64,000 nt of DNA. It comes from Bubalus kerabau. Lineage: Eukaryota > Chordata > Mammalia > Artiodactyla > Bovidae. How positions within the stretch are numbered: the stretch's first letter is position 1; each line of letters opens with the position of its first letter. The notes beneath the pieces were generated by a model that made no database searches, was not told the origin of the DNA, and saw nothing but the letters and a program-made list of their open reading frames with translations. The DNA is taken from positions 161,205,697 to 161,269,696 of the forward strand of contig NC_073627.1 in the NCBI RefSeq assembly GCF_029407905.1, given 5' to 3'. A program made the position numbers and the translations under genes. Positions 54,598 through 64,000 of the stretch are shown here, piece by piece.

Positions 54598-55096
54598 GCA
54601 TATTAAAAAGCAGAGATATTACTTTGTCAATGTCAACAAAGGTCCATCTAGTCAAAGCTATGGTTTTTCCAGTAGTCATGTTTGAATGTGAGAGTTGGAC
54701 TATTAAGAAAGCTGAGTGCTGAAGAATTAATGCTTTTGAACTGTGGTGTTGCAGAAGACTCTTGAGAGTCCCTTGGACTGCAAGGAAATCCAACAAGTCC
54801 ATCCTAAAGGAGATCAGTCCTGAATATTCATTGGAAGGACTGATGTTAAAGCTAAAACTCCAATACTTTGGCCATCTGATGCGAAGAGCTGATTCATTTG
54901 AAAAGACCCTGATGCTAGGAAAGATTGAAGGTGGAAGAAGGGGGCAACAGAGAATGAAATGATTAGATTGCATCACTGACTCAATGACATGAGTTTGAGT
55001 AAGCTCCGTGAGTTGGTGGTAGATAGGGAAGCCTGGTGTGAGCAGTCCCTGGGGTCGCAAAGAGTCAGACATGACTGAGTGACTGAATTGAAGGCC

Positions 55097-55949
55097 TTTA
55101 CAACTATCCTGAAAGCAAGGGGAGAGTTTGAAGGTGCCTAAGAAAAGAAGCACATAACTAGATAGGTAATTCAGAAAGTCTTTTTGGCACTCTTATGGAT
55201 GAAAGAGAGCAGGGCAATTGCAAAGCCTCCTGGATATAATTAGGATATCAATCCTCTTTGAGACACAAAATTTGAAACCAGAGTAATAATGTGAATATTA
55301 TCCTAATTTCTAAAATGTAAAATATAAGATATGACATAATTAAACACATTCCTTAGGACCATTTATATGATCAAGGAACTTTTTATTCATGAATTTTATG
55401 TTTGCTTCTTCCAAAGCACTATTTTATAGACATGAAAATTCAGAAGACTTTTTTCCCCAAAACAAATAGAGAAATGAAAAGATCAAGCTAAAAAACTGTG
55501 TTTTTGTTTTAGTGTGAATTTGTAGAAAAGTAAAGTATATATTGTCTGAAAAGAATTGCTCTATCAATCTCTACAAATGTTTCTGTTGCTGTGAAAACTC
55601 TGTGCATTGCTCAACATATGTGCCCATCAATCTCTACTAGTTTGAGCTGAGGATTAGTCTGGTAAAATTTCCCAATAGAATAACAAATACTAAAATGTCA
55701 CTTCCTAAAACTGAGAATTTTATTCTGCAAAGCTCAAGTTAAAGCATAAGTTTGGAATTGAAAACAAAACCTTTATCAAAATGTAATATATTCTAAAAGT
55801 GCAATGCATTAATAGTGTTTCACAGATTTTTCCCCCTTGAAGTTGTTAGATATTAAAATAAAATTTAGTGTTTTTCTGTTAAAAGTAGATTGCATGTTTA
55901 TAATAAAACACTGGCAATTAAGAAAAGTATAAAGGAGAAAATAAATATG
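55097..55949. other. Unique AT-rich DNA
   Basis: No gene or named repeat was recognised. Confidence 0.4.
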
Positions 55950-56395
55950 AATATTCATAAGTGTAAGACCTAGAAATAACTATCATAAATACTTAATACA
56001 CTTCTTTCATGCATACATATATGATATTATATATTTATCATGTATTTATATTCATTTAAGTTATGCCATGAGCATTTCCTATAATATTCAATGTTCTCTG
56101 AAAATGATATTTTAATAGCTGTATAATATTACACCATAAGGCTATCCCATAAATTATGCAACTATTAACTTGAATGTGGGCATGAACATTGCTTCTAATT
56201 TTCTATATTTTAAGAACCGTATAATGTTCACTTTTGTACAGGAATCATTTTCCACATCTCTACATCTCTGGCGACTTCCTAAGGGTGGAATCCTAGAACT
56301 GGAAATGCTGGGTCAAAGTATTTTTTTTTTTTTAATTTTTGCCACTTATTGCCAAGCTGTTTTTTGGACAGTTTTTACTAATTTAGAGTTTCACT
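55950..56395 (-). mobile_element. Old mammalian L1 3' region
   Basis: Plus-strand AATAGCTGTATAATATTACA, AGGCTATCCCATAAATTATG and GGAAATGCTGGGTCAAAGTA are the complement of a widespread old L1 3' segment. The small plus-strand frame within it (56170-56397) is not a gene. Confidence 0.6.
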
Positions 56396-56986
56396 AGAAG
56401 TCCACAGCTTGACAGACAAAACATAATATATAATTAATAGTTCTTTTTCCTTATTAAATATGAAGTGAGGCTTGTTTCATAATACTTTTTGGACAACTAT
56501 ATTCTGTGAATTGCTTTTCTATATCCTATTACCAGTTTTCTGCCAGGGTATTGGTCTTCATCATCTCTTCTTTTGAATTAGGGAGGAAGGGAATTTCCTT
56601 TGAATTATGGATGCTTTGGGATGCTCAGGAATACCCCTAATGGGGGGAGTTTGGGCTTTCTTTCTTCTTAGCCATCTGGTTAAGCTATTGATCTGGACTC
56701 TAGATCATGCTGTCAGTGGGAGCCTATTAAGGGCACTTGGGTTAAGGTCCAAACCATGAAGGGCATAATTATATTATGCTTATGCTTTAGTCTTTTTAGT
56801 CTCTTTGTCACGTTTGTTGCAAAACAGAATTTGCTGTTAGGCTGATTATAAATATTTGCAACCTGAAATCAAAACCCCAAATTAAATCTCTATCAAGAAT
56901 TTAAGAAAACTAAATAAATGCTGCAAATAGTACTTAACAATAGCGAGACCATGACTTATTGTGGTCATTTAATGTTAAAATATGCC
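56396..56986. other. Unique DNA
   Basis: No feature was recognised. Confidence 0.4.
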
Positions 56987-57080
56987 ACTCAATATGCCAG
57001 CAAATATGGAAAACAGCAGTGGCCACAGGACTGGAATAGGTCAGTTTTCATTCCAATCCCAAAGAAAGGCAATGCCAAAG

Positions 57081-57293
57081 TGAAAGTGAAGTCATTCAGT
57101 CGTGTCCGACTCTGCGAATCCATGGACTGTCGGCTACCAGGCTCCTCAGGAGACAGTCCATGCAGTTCTTCAGGCAAGAGTACTGGAGTGGGTTGCCATT
57201 ACCTTCTCCAGGGGATCTTCCTGACCCAGGGTTTGAACCTAGATCTCCCGCATTGCAGGCAGACGCTTTACCATCTGAGCAACAGGGAAGCCC
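57081..57293 (-). repeat. Bov-tA SINE nested in BovB
   Basis: Antisense Bov-tA from GAAAGTGAAGTCATTCAGTC to GAGCAACAGGGAAGCCC. It carries a local inverted repeat (GGACTGTC at 57124 and GACAGTCC at 57152) replacing part of the usual body. Confidence 0.85.
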
Positions 57294-57319
57294 TACTACC
57301 ACACAATTGTACTCATCTC

Positions 57320-57408
57320 CGGGCGGGAAAGTCTGGTGGGCTGCCGTCTATGGGGTCACACAGAGTCAGACACTACTGAAGTAACTTAGCAGCAGCAGCA
57401 GCAGCAGC
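57320..57408 (+). repeat. Bov-A2 SINE 3' fragment nested in BovB
   Basis: GTCTGGTGGGCTGCCGTCTA to an (AGC)7-like tail. BovB resumes at ACGCTAGTAAAGTAATGCTG. Confidence 0.82.
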
Positions 57409-58687
57409 ACACGCTAGTAAAGTAATGCTGAAAATTCTCCAAGCCAGGCTTCAGCAATATGTGAACCGTGAACTTCCAGAGGTTCAAGCTGGTTTTAGAA
57501 AAGGTAGAGGAACCAGAGATCAAACTGCCAACATCCGCTGGATCATGGAAAAAGCAAGAGAGTTCCAGAAAAACATCTATTTCTGCTTTATTGACTACAC
57601 CAAAGCCTTTGACTGTGTGGATCACAATAAACTGTGGAAAATTCTGAAAGAGATGAGCATACCAGACCACCTGACCTGCCTCTTGAGAAACCTGTATGCA
57701 GGTCAGGAAGCAACAGTTAGAACTGGACATGGAACAACAGACTGGTTCCAAATAGGAAAAGGAGCATGTCAAGGTTGTATATTGTCACCCTGCTTATTTA
57801 ACTTATATGCAGAGTACATCATGAGAAAAGCTGGGCTGGAGGAAGCACAAGCTGGAATCAAGATTGCCGGGAGAAATCTCAATAACCTCAGATATGCAGA
57901 TGACACCACCCTTATGGCAGAAAGTGAAGAGAACTAAAAAGCCTCTTGATGAAACTGAAAGAGGAGAGTGAAAAAGTTGGCTTAAATCTCAACATTCAGA
58001 AAACTAAGATCATGGCATCTGGTCCCATCACTTCATGGCAGATAGATGGGAAAACAATGGAAACAGGGGCTGACTTTATTTTTCTGGGCTCCAAAATCTG
58101 GTGCCAAAATCACCAAAAGCTGGTGATTGCAGTAGTGAAATTAAAAGATGCTTACTCCTGGAAGGAAAGTTATGACCAAGCTGGACAGCATATTAAAAAG
58201 CAGAGACATTACTTTGCCAATAAAGGTTCGTCTAGTCAAGGCTATGGTTTTTCCAGTGGTCATGTCTGGATGTGAGAGTTAGACTATGAAGAATGCTGAG
58301 TGCCAAAGAATTGATGCTTTTGAACTGTGGTGTTGGGGAAGACTCTTGAGAGTCCCTTGAACTGCAAGGAGATCCAACCAGTCCATTCTAAAGGAGAGCA
58401 GTCCTGGGTGTTCATTGAAAGGACTGATGTTGAAGCTAAAACTCCAATACTTTTGCCACCTGATGTGAAGAGTTGACTCATTTGAAAGACCCTGATGCTG
58501 GGAAAGATTGAGGGCAGGAGAAGAAGGGAACAACAGAGGATGAGATGGTTGGATGGCATCATCAACTCGATGGACATGGGTTTGGGTGGACTCCAGGAGT
58601 TGGTGATGGACAGGAAGGCCTGGCGTGCTGCGGTTTATGGGGTCTCAAAGAGTCGGACACCACTGAGCAACTGAACTGAACTGAACG

Positions 58688-59303
58688 TTAAAAAAATGTA
58701 ACATGCCTTTCATTTTCAATATGTTAATGTGTAGCTCTTCTTATAAGTGTTGGGGAGAGAAAAAGATGGCAAGAAAGCTAAGTAGAAAAGACAGACTAAG
58801 GCATTATGCTTAACACTGACAGAAATGACCAGAGGACACTTTCTCCTGTATCACTTTGTTGAAAGAGATGTAGAATATGTTCATTCATACACTCTAAATT
58901 AAACAACTAATTTTTAAAGTCTATGATCCCTACACATAACAGAAAATTGAGGCTTAATCCTGAATAAAGCTGACTCCTCCTTTTTAAGAGACCTGGTTAA
59001 GCCCCCTGGAAGGATGGCTATGCCCAAGGCACCTAGGCTAATTGAGGGGTGGAGAGGGCTGGGGTCTGGTGTTTTGCATCAATTCTAACAATTGTAACAC
59101 AGAACAGGGGATGGCAGCATGTGTGCACACATAACACAATGATGTTACAGGCACAGAAAAATCACAACACTGAATTTACACAAGGGGAAACGTTCTCATT
59201 GCATTTTCTATAATAACCATGTCTTTTTCTCTTCACTGAAGAAGAGATTTCCCTCTGTTTTGAAGGTGAGCTGCTGGTATTATTATTCTATTTAAGTCTT
59301 GTT
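58688..59303. other. Unique DNA
   Basis: No feature was recognised. Confidence 0.4.
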
Positions 59304-59314
59304 ACACTATAAGA

Positions 59315-59440
59315 TGGAGAAGGAAATAGCAGCCCACTCCAGTATTCTTCCTGCAAAATTCCATGGACAGAGCAGTCTGGCAGGCTGCAGTCCGTGGGGA
59401 CACAAGAGTCAGACACGACTTTGCGACTAAACTACCAATC
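59315..59440 (+). repeat. Bov-A SINE, single monomer
   Basis: TGGAGAAGGAAATAGCAGCC to GACTTTGCGACTAAACTACC, flanked by the perfect 11-bp duplication ACACTATAAGA (59304-59314 and 59441-59451). This is a monomer inserted in its own right. Confidence 0.92.
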
Positions 59441-59451
59441 ACACTATAAGA

Positions 59452-59906
59452 ACTAACATTTGCCAATTTGCTCAGTAAAAATGAGGAAATTTGTCTCCAA
59501 AGAACAAATTTCCATTCAAATTTTAGATGTAAAGAATGCAGTGGAACTGCCAAAGCTAAACTTCACAGCTGAACTAAAAGATAACAAGCTTACAGTCAGG
59601 TACAAGTTGTTCAAAGCCACGTAAGCATCTACTTCAGCCCTGGTAGTTATTCTTTTTCATAATGGAAAGCCTTCCTCAGGAAAGCAAAAGATTCATATGG
59701 CTTTGAGGCCAAAGGTCACTGGGGAAGTCCCTTCTGCCTGTTACCCACAGGTCAACAGCATGTCAGCATTAGCCCCAGAAGGGTCTGAGGGGCACAGTCA
59801 GGGCTTCAGTGGGGTGATCAGCTGAAGGAACCTGAAATTTGGGGAAACTCTCTTTGGAAATGAAATGTTTTGGAAGGAAACTGGGTGATTCCAAACTAGA
59901 CTGCTT
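59452..59906. other. Unique DNA
   Basis: No feature was recognised. Confidence 0.4.
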
Positions 59907-59917
59907 ATTCCTTTTGC

Positions 59918-60121
59918 GTGGTGGCTCAGAGGTTAAAGCGTCTGCCTCCAATGTGGGAGACCCGGGTTCAATCCCTGGGTCGGGAAGATCCCCTGGAGAA
60001 GGAAATGGTAACCCACTCCCGTAATCTTGCCTGGAGAATCCCATGGACAGAGGAGCCTGGTGGGCTACAGTCCACAGGGTCGCAAAGAGTCAGACACGAC
60101 TGAGCAACTTCACTTCACTTC
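59918..60121 (+). repeat. Bov-tA SINE, young-looking
   Basis: Near-consensus tRNA head (GTGGTGGCTCAGAGGTTAAA, GGTTCAATCCCTGGGTCGGG) and body, flanked by the perfect 11-bp duplication ATTCCTTTTGC (59907-59917 and 60122-60132). Confidence 0.95.
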
Positions 60122-60132
60122 ATTCCTTTTGC

Positions 60133-60756
60133 CACGGTCATGAGACGCACAGATAAAGGAACTTTCCTGATTTTGCGAAATATTTGCTGCTTGTGAACCT
60201 TCTTCACATTTCCTGGATTCACTGCCCTGATAGAAGTAGCAACATTCTTATGAGCCCCTTTTCCGGATGGCAATTCTTGTTCCCTACAGGTTGAGAGCAA
60301 TGCAGCTCAGGATACCTTTGTGTGTGGGGGTGTCCACCGGTAGCGTCCTGGTGCTGGCCAGGTCCATGAGCTGCATGTGAATCACTCTGTGTCTGGCAAG
60401 GCCAGGAAGGCATTGTTACTACCGAAACACAAGACGTAAAGGCCTTTAGACTTAGATTAGCTTTTAAAGATACAAAACAGGTAGGGATTGTGTACGCATG
60501 TAAACACATTAATCATGAGGTCCAAAGGGACAATTCTGCCAATTCTGTCTCGATTTGGCTTCCTTGAATTCTGTGTAAAATTCTGTTTTTTAATAAGAGT
60601 GTTCTTCAGGAACTCTTTTGGTTAAAAGGTTAGTGGGGTTTCGGCTGTATGTATGTTGTACCATGTTAAATGGAATTATAACCTTATTGTTTTTGTTTGG
60701 AGATTAAGTATGGTTTGTGGAGATGAGTGTGAGTGCTGAGTTGACAAAGGGTGAAA
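60133..60756. other. Unassigned DNA; minus-strand frames of unknown nature
   Basis: Minus-strand frames at 60115-60300 and 60219-60509 overlap in different frames, as expected of a frame-shifted pseudogene, and include GNVKKVHKQQIFRKIRKV. I cannot identify a source gene. Confidence 0.3.
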
Positions 60757-61234
60757 TTGTGATAGTTAAGTTTATATGTCAACTTGTCTGAATCAGGGGA
60801 TGCTTAAGATATTTGATGAAATATTATTTTGGGGTGTGTCTGTGAGAGTGTTTCTGGATAAAATTAGCATTGAATCATTAATTTAGTAGATTACCCTCCC
60901 TACTGTGGGTGGGCAGCACCTAATCTGGGGAGGACCTGAATAGAGCAAAATGACTGAAGAAGGAGGGATTTGCCCCCTTTTCTGCCTATTGCTTGTGATG
61001 GGCTATTTCATTTCTTTTTCTGCCCTCAAGCTGGGATTTGCATCATTAGCTCTCCTGGTTCTCAGGCCTTTGATTCAGACGGAATCACATCACTGGCTTT
61101 TCTGGGTCTCCAGCTTATGCACGGCAGGTTGTAGGACTTCTCAGTCTCCATAATTGTTTGAGTCAGTTCCTCATAATAAATCTCTTTTTGTATCCTATTG
61201 GTTCTGCTTCTCTGGAAAACCCTAACTAACACAG
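60757..61234 (+). mobile_element. MLT2-type LTR (ERVL)
   Basis: TGTGATAGTTAAGTTTATATGTCAAC-type start, then GGGGTGTGTCTGTGAGAGTG, TTTCTGGATAAAATTAGCAT, GATTACCCTCCCTACTGTGG, CTCATAATAAATCTCTTTTT (polyadenylation signal), ATTGGTTCTGCTTCTCTGGA and a final CTAACACAG. Order and length fit a full solo MLT2 LTR. The 67-codon frame at 60950-61153 is inside it. Confidence 0.82.
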
Positions 61235-61239
61235 ACACC

Positions 61240-61720
61240 ATAAATAGTCACTCTCTTGCACTGCTGGTAAATTGCTACAGTCTTTCTGGAAGGGAATTTG
61301 TGAGTGTACTTCAAATGCTTTAAAAATAGCCATGCTTTTTGAGACAACAATTCTACATCTAGGAAATTAGCCAATAGAAGTATTTATAGATGAATTTACA
61401 GATTTTTTTTCACACAAATGGACATCTCAGTATAGCTTAGAAAACTGAAAACTTGGACATAACTTAAATGTCTAATTATTGGGGATTTGTGAAGGGAATT
61501 ATTTTACCCTTCAAAGCTACATTATAAAGGCTAATTTTTGACAGAAATGGGGTACTATTGTATTAGTCCTCTGTAACATGAAGTCATAAAACAGTACGTA
61601 CTTATAATGCCATTTTTATACATAATTTTTGACACTTACAAATCTGCATTCCTATAGAAAATAGAATTCTGTTTTAAAGCCAAGGGTGTGAAAAAGGAGG
61701 GAGCAACGATGGAATTCCTC
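61240..61720 (+). mobile_element. Old mammalian L1 3' region
   Basis: TGCACTGCTGGTAAATTGC, AACAATTCTACATCTAGGAA, CTTGGACATAACTTAAATGT and CATTTTTATACATAATTTTT follow the 3' segment of old L1 elements in sense, opposite to the copy at 55950-56395. Confidence 0.6.
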
Positions 61721-61756
61721 TCAGAAATGAAAACTAAGTCTATAAACATCACTAGC

Positions 61757-61779
61757 ATGAGCCACCAGGGAAGCCCCTC
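61757..61779 (-). repeat. Bov-tA tRNA-head remnant
   Basis: Only GAGCCACCAGGGAAGCCCC of a Bov-tA is left, a 5' fragment without body. Confidence 0.6.
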
Positions 61780-61914
61780 TAAAGGTTTAACTGTCTTTAA
61801 AAGTCTATAAAGGTATAAAGGTCAGGTACTTCATTTTAAATGCTATTTGAATACCTCAGAACTTTTGTCATTTATCCTTTTTAAACACTACCTCACTATT
61901 TCCCCACAGTAATC

Positions 61915-62400
61915 ACTCATTTATTTAACACATATTTTTAAGTACCTATTACGTGCCAGGTACTTTTTTAGGTGCCAGGGCAGGGGCCGTGATAAAAACA
62001 GTCATTGTTCTCATGTTAACATATTCAGATTCACAGTAATTGACATAAAACAGCCTAAGGTATCAATGGGTTATAAATGCTATGAAAAAAATAATAAAGC
62101 AGAGTGAAGAAATAAAGAAAGCAGCCTCTTTGATTAGCTGACATTTGAATAAAGACCCCAAAGGAAGTGAGATGGTGGGCTAAGCTGAGTTCTGGGGGAA
62201 AGGAGTAGCATAGCAAGCAAAGATGACTCTCAAGACAAGGGCCCTGGGTCAGGAGTGTGTTTGGGGGCTTTGAACCAGTAAGAAAATCAAAGACACTAGA
62301 ATGGAGTAAGGCAAAGGCAGAATGGAAGGGATAAAATTAGAGAGGTAAATGAGTCAGATGACGTATCGAGATGAGGGTTAGCAAGGGAATTCTTCAATTA
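61915..62400 (-). repeat. L2 LINE 3' region
   Basis: Complement of L2: TCATTTATTTAACACATATT, GTACCTATTACGTGCCAGGT, AAGCAGAGTGAAGAAATAAA, ACAAGGGCCCTGGGTCAGGA. Confidence 0.7.
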
Positions 62401-62545
62401 TGAAAACTTATGTACAATTTCTACAGGAATGCAAGGAGCTGGGCAGATTCTATACAACTCTTATTGAGTCTTAGGTGAAGGGGTACCTAAAGGAAATGAC
62501 CACCAACAGGTAAACAAAACAGGGTCAATATTTAGGTTTATTGAC

Positions 62546-63775
62546 AGCTATGAAAAAACATCTACTTCTGCTTCACAGACTACGCTAAAGCCTTTGACTA
62601 TGTGGATCACAGCAAACTGTGGAAAATTCTTAAAGAAATGGGAATACCAGACCACCTACCTGCCTCCTGAGAAATCTGTATGCAGGTCAAGAAGCAACAG
62701 TTAGAACTGGACATTGAACAACGGACTGGTTCCATATTGGGAAAGGAGTACATCAAGGCTGTACATTGTCACCCTGCTTATGTAACTTCTATGCAGAATA
62801 CATCATGCAAAATCCCAGACTTGGATGAAACACAAGCTGGAATCAACATTGCTGGCAGAAATATCAATAACCTCAGATATGCAGATTATACCATTCTTAT
62901 GGCAGAAGTGAAGAGGAACTAAAGAGCTTCCTGATGAAAGTGAAAGAGGAGAGTGAAAAAGCTGGCTTAAAACTCAATGTTAAAAACTAAGATCATAGCA
63001 TCTGGTCTCATCACTTCATAGCAAATAGATGGGGAAACAATGGAAACAGTGAGAGACTTTATTTTTCTGGGCTCCAAAATCACTGCAGATGGTGACTGCA
63101 GCCACGAAATTAAAAAAAAAAAAAAAAAAACGCTTGCTTCTTGGGAGAAAAGCTATGACAAACCTAGATATCATATTAAAAAGCAGAGACATCACTTTGC
63201 AGGCACAGGTCCCTATAGTCAAAGCTATGGTTTTTCTAGTAGTCATGTATGGATGTGAGAGCTGGACCATAAAGAAAGTTGAGCACCAAAGAACTGATGC
63301 TTTTGTTTTTTTTGTTTATTTTTTTAAATTTTATTTTATTTTTAAACTTTACATAACTGTATTAGTTTTGCCAAATATTAAAATGAATCCGCCACAAGAA
63401 CTGATGCTTTTGAATGGTGGTATTGGAAAAGATTCTTGAGAGTCCCTTGGACAACAAGAAGATCAAACCAGTCAATCCTAAAGGAAATCAGTTCTGAATA
63501 TTCATTGGAAGGACTGATGCTGAAGCTCCAATACTTTGGCTACCTGTATGGGAAGAACTGACTCATTTGAAAAGACCCTGATGCTGGGAAAGATTGAAGG
63601 CAGGAGGAGAAGGGGACGACAGAGGATGAGATGGTTGGATGGCATCACTGACTCAATGCACATGAGTTTGAGCATGCTCCAGGAGTTGGCAATGGACAGG
63701 GAAGCTGGGCATGCTGCAGTCCATGGGGTCACTAAGAGTCAGACATGACTGAGTCTGAGTGACTGAGCTGACTGA
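62546..63775 (+). mobile_element. BovB LINE 3' fragment with a nested 90-bp L1
   Basis: Sense BovB from the motif A region (degraded YAKAFDYVDHSKL) through NNLRYADYT, where the catalytic second Asp of YADD has become Tyr, to the 3' end. An A tract at about 63113-63130 and several shifts break the frame. An L1 fragment sits at 63306-63395, and a TGAC microsatellite follows the 3' end. Confidence 0.9.
63306..63395 (-). mobile_element. Ruminant L1 3' end, 90 bp, nested in BovB
   Basis: The minus strand reads GTGGCGGATTCATTTTAATA, TTTGGCAAAACTAATACAGT and an A-rich tail, a ruminant L1 3' end. The 17-bp duplication AAGAACTGATGCTTTTG is perfect at 63289-63305 and 63396-63412. Confidence 0.92.
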
Positions 63776-63784
63776 CTGACTGAC
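63764..63784. repeat. (TGAC)n tetranucleotide repeat at the BovB 3' end
   Basis: Four to five TGAC units continue directly from the BovB terminus, as is common for its 3' tail. Confidence 0.85.
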
Positions 63785-64000
63785 TAACAGGTATGAAAGG
63801 TATCTGGAGACAGTTTTGTGCTAAGAAGGTGGGACTTGTATTTCCTTGAAACCCAAAATGGTTCAGAAATAATCTGTGTAATGCTTATATTTTTAAATAA
63901 GTTTATTTTTGAAAATACATTAGAAAATGTGAGTGTTCTCAAACATGAAAAATGAATATTCTCCAGTTCACTTCTGTAGTTAGTCTCCTTGTTTTTCTTC
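63785..64000. other. Unique AT-rich DNA to the window end
   Basis: No feature was recognised. Confidence 0.4.

Larger units (their letters stand above)
50449..55096 (+). mobile_element. BovB LINE host copy, broken by an LTR and an antisense BovB
   Basis: Sense BovB segments run in order: 50449-51070 (linker and reverse transcriptase start, with DLTEAEDIKK, MNKASGGDGIPV), 51740-52383 (YAKAFDCVDHNKL and RYADDTTLMAES) and 54598-55096 (C-terminal region, then the GACTGAGTGACTGAATTGA end). A solo LTR and a 2.2-kb antisense BovB fill the gaps. The polymerase frames are broken by shifts and stops, and the endonuclease is missing. Confidence 0.9.
56987..58687 (+). mobile_element. BovB LINE, 3' 1.4 kb, with two nested SINE pieces and the best-preserved reverse transcriptase
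   Basis: Sense BovB begins at CACTCAATATGCCAGCAAAT and ends at CTGAACTGAACTGAAC. The frame 57425-57937 (170 codons) is open through the polymerase core: FCFIDYTKAFDCVDHNKL (catalytic Asp of motif A), GCILSPCLFNLYAEYIM (motif B) and NNLRYADDTTLMAES (catalytic YADD). A shift follows at about 57937. The upstream linker and endonuclease are missing, so it cannot move on its own. Nested: Bov-tA at 57081-57293 and a Bov-A2 fragment at 57320-57408. Confidence 0.9.

Noticed and set aside
39877..58275. Reverse transcriptase and endonuclease frames as host genes (such frames are sometimes annotated as craniofacial development protein 2-like)
   Set aside because: They are BovB LINE pieces with broken frames, LINE-specific 3' ends and target-site duplications.
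59918..60121. tRNA genes (tRNA-like heads with B-box GGTTCAATCCC)
   Set aside because: They are Bov-tA or CHR SINE heads continuous with the SINE body. None folds as a complete tRNA with an acceptor stem.
60115..60509. Frame-shifted minus-strand pseudogene of a named gene
   Set aside because: The two overlapping frames look like a decayed gene, but I could not match the peptide to any family, so only the sequence is described.
1..64000. An undescribed multi-gene system
   Set aside because: Only one credible gene is present. The other long frames fall in BovB, SINEs or low-complexity DNA, with no co-oriented gene cluster, no repeat-spacer array and no unexplained conserved block long enough to suggest one.

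Overview
This is mammalian nuclear DNA from a ruminant, most likely cattle or a close bovid. The evidence is the repeat content: Bov-A/Bov-A2 and Bov-tA SINEs, BovB (RTE-type) LINEs, the 3' ends of the ruminant L1 (L1_BT type) and CHR-type tRNA SINEs, laid over the older mammalian layer (MIR, L2, old L1, MLT1 and MLT2 LTRs, MER5A, Tigger1). There are no operons, no bacterial features, and no tRNA or rRNA genes. The whole window reads as one gene-poor, repeat-dense interval.

Only one convincing protein-coding gene is present. It is a long uninterrupted plus-strand reading frame at 11107-13323 (738 codons from the first ATG) for a TOPORS-family protein, best matched to the paralogue TOPORSL. 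It keeps the TOPORS core containing NPDCLHRLVPWLKREL and a basic C-terminal half. Of the RING finger it keeps only the first three cysteines, so it is predicted to lack the E3 ligase activity of TOPORS. All other long reading frames lie in SINEs, in decayed BovB reverse transcriptase copies, or in unassigned DNA.

Layout. 1-720: four Bov-A monomers and a CHR SINE. 1-11 kb: unique DNA with BovB (3.0-4.8 kb), an old L1 broken by younger insertions (5.0-6.0 kb), MER5A, Bov-tA and Bov-A2. 11.1-13.6 kb: TOPORSL. 13.7-15.5 kb: SINEs. 15.8-18.7 kb: a Tigger1 DNA transposon broken by BovB, an L1 3' end and a Bov-tA inside that L1. 19-39 kb: mostly unique and ancient-repeat DNA with scattered Bov-tA and a SINE-led retrocopy at 34.0-34.5 kb. 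39.9-45.0 kb: one BovB insertion with an inverted 5' half and an 11-bp target-site duplication. 45.9-46.5 kb: BovB with a nested Bov-tA. 47-50.4 kb: L2, MLT1 and MIR. 50.4-55.1 kb: BovB broken by a solo endogenous-retrovirus LTR and by a second, antisense BovB. 57.0-58.7 kb: BovB with the best-preserved reverse transcriptase. 59.3-62.4 kb: SINEs, an MLT2 LTR, old L1 and L2. 62.5-63.8 kb: BovB with a 90-bp L1 fragment.

I found no undescribed biological system. The most informative observations are the RING-degenerate TOPORSL, the twin-primed BovB, the SINE-plus-flank retrocopy, the nested Tigger1 locus, and a few strong hairpin or G-quadruplex motifs. Repeat names rest on recalled consensus sequences, not on a database search. 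Ends of old repeats are approximate; ends given with a target-site duplication were read directly.
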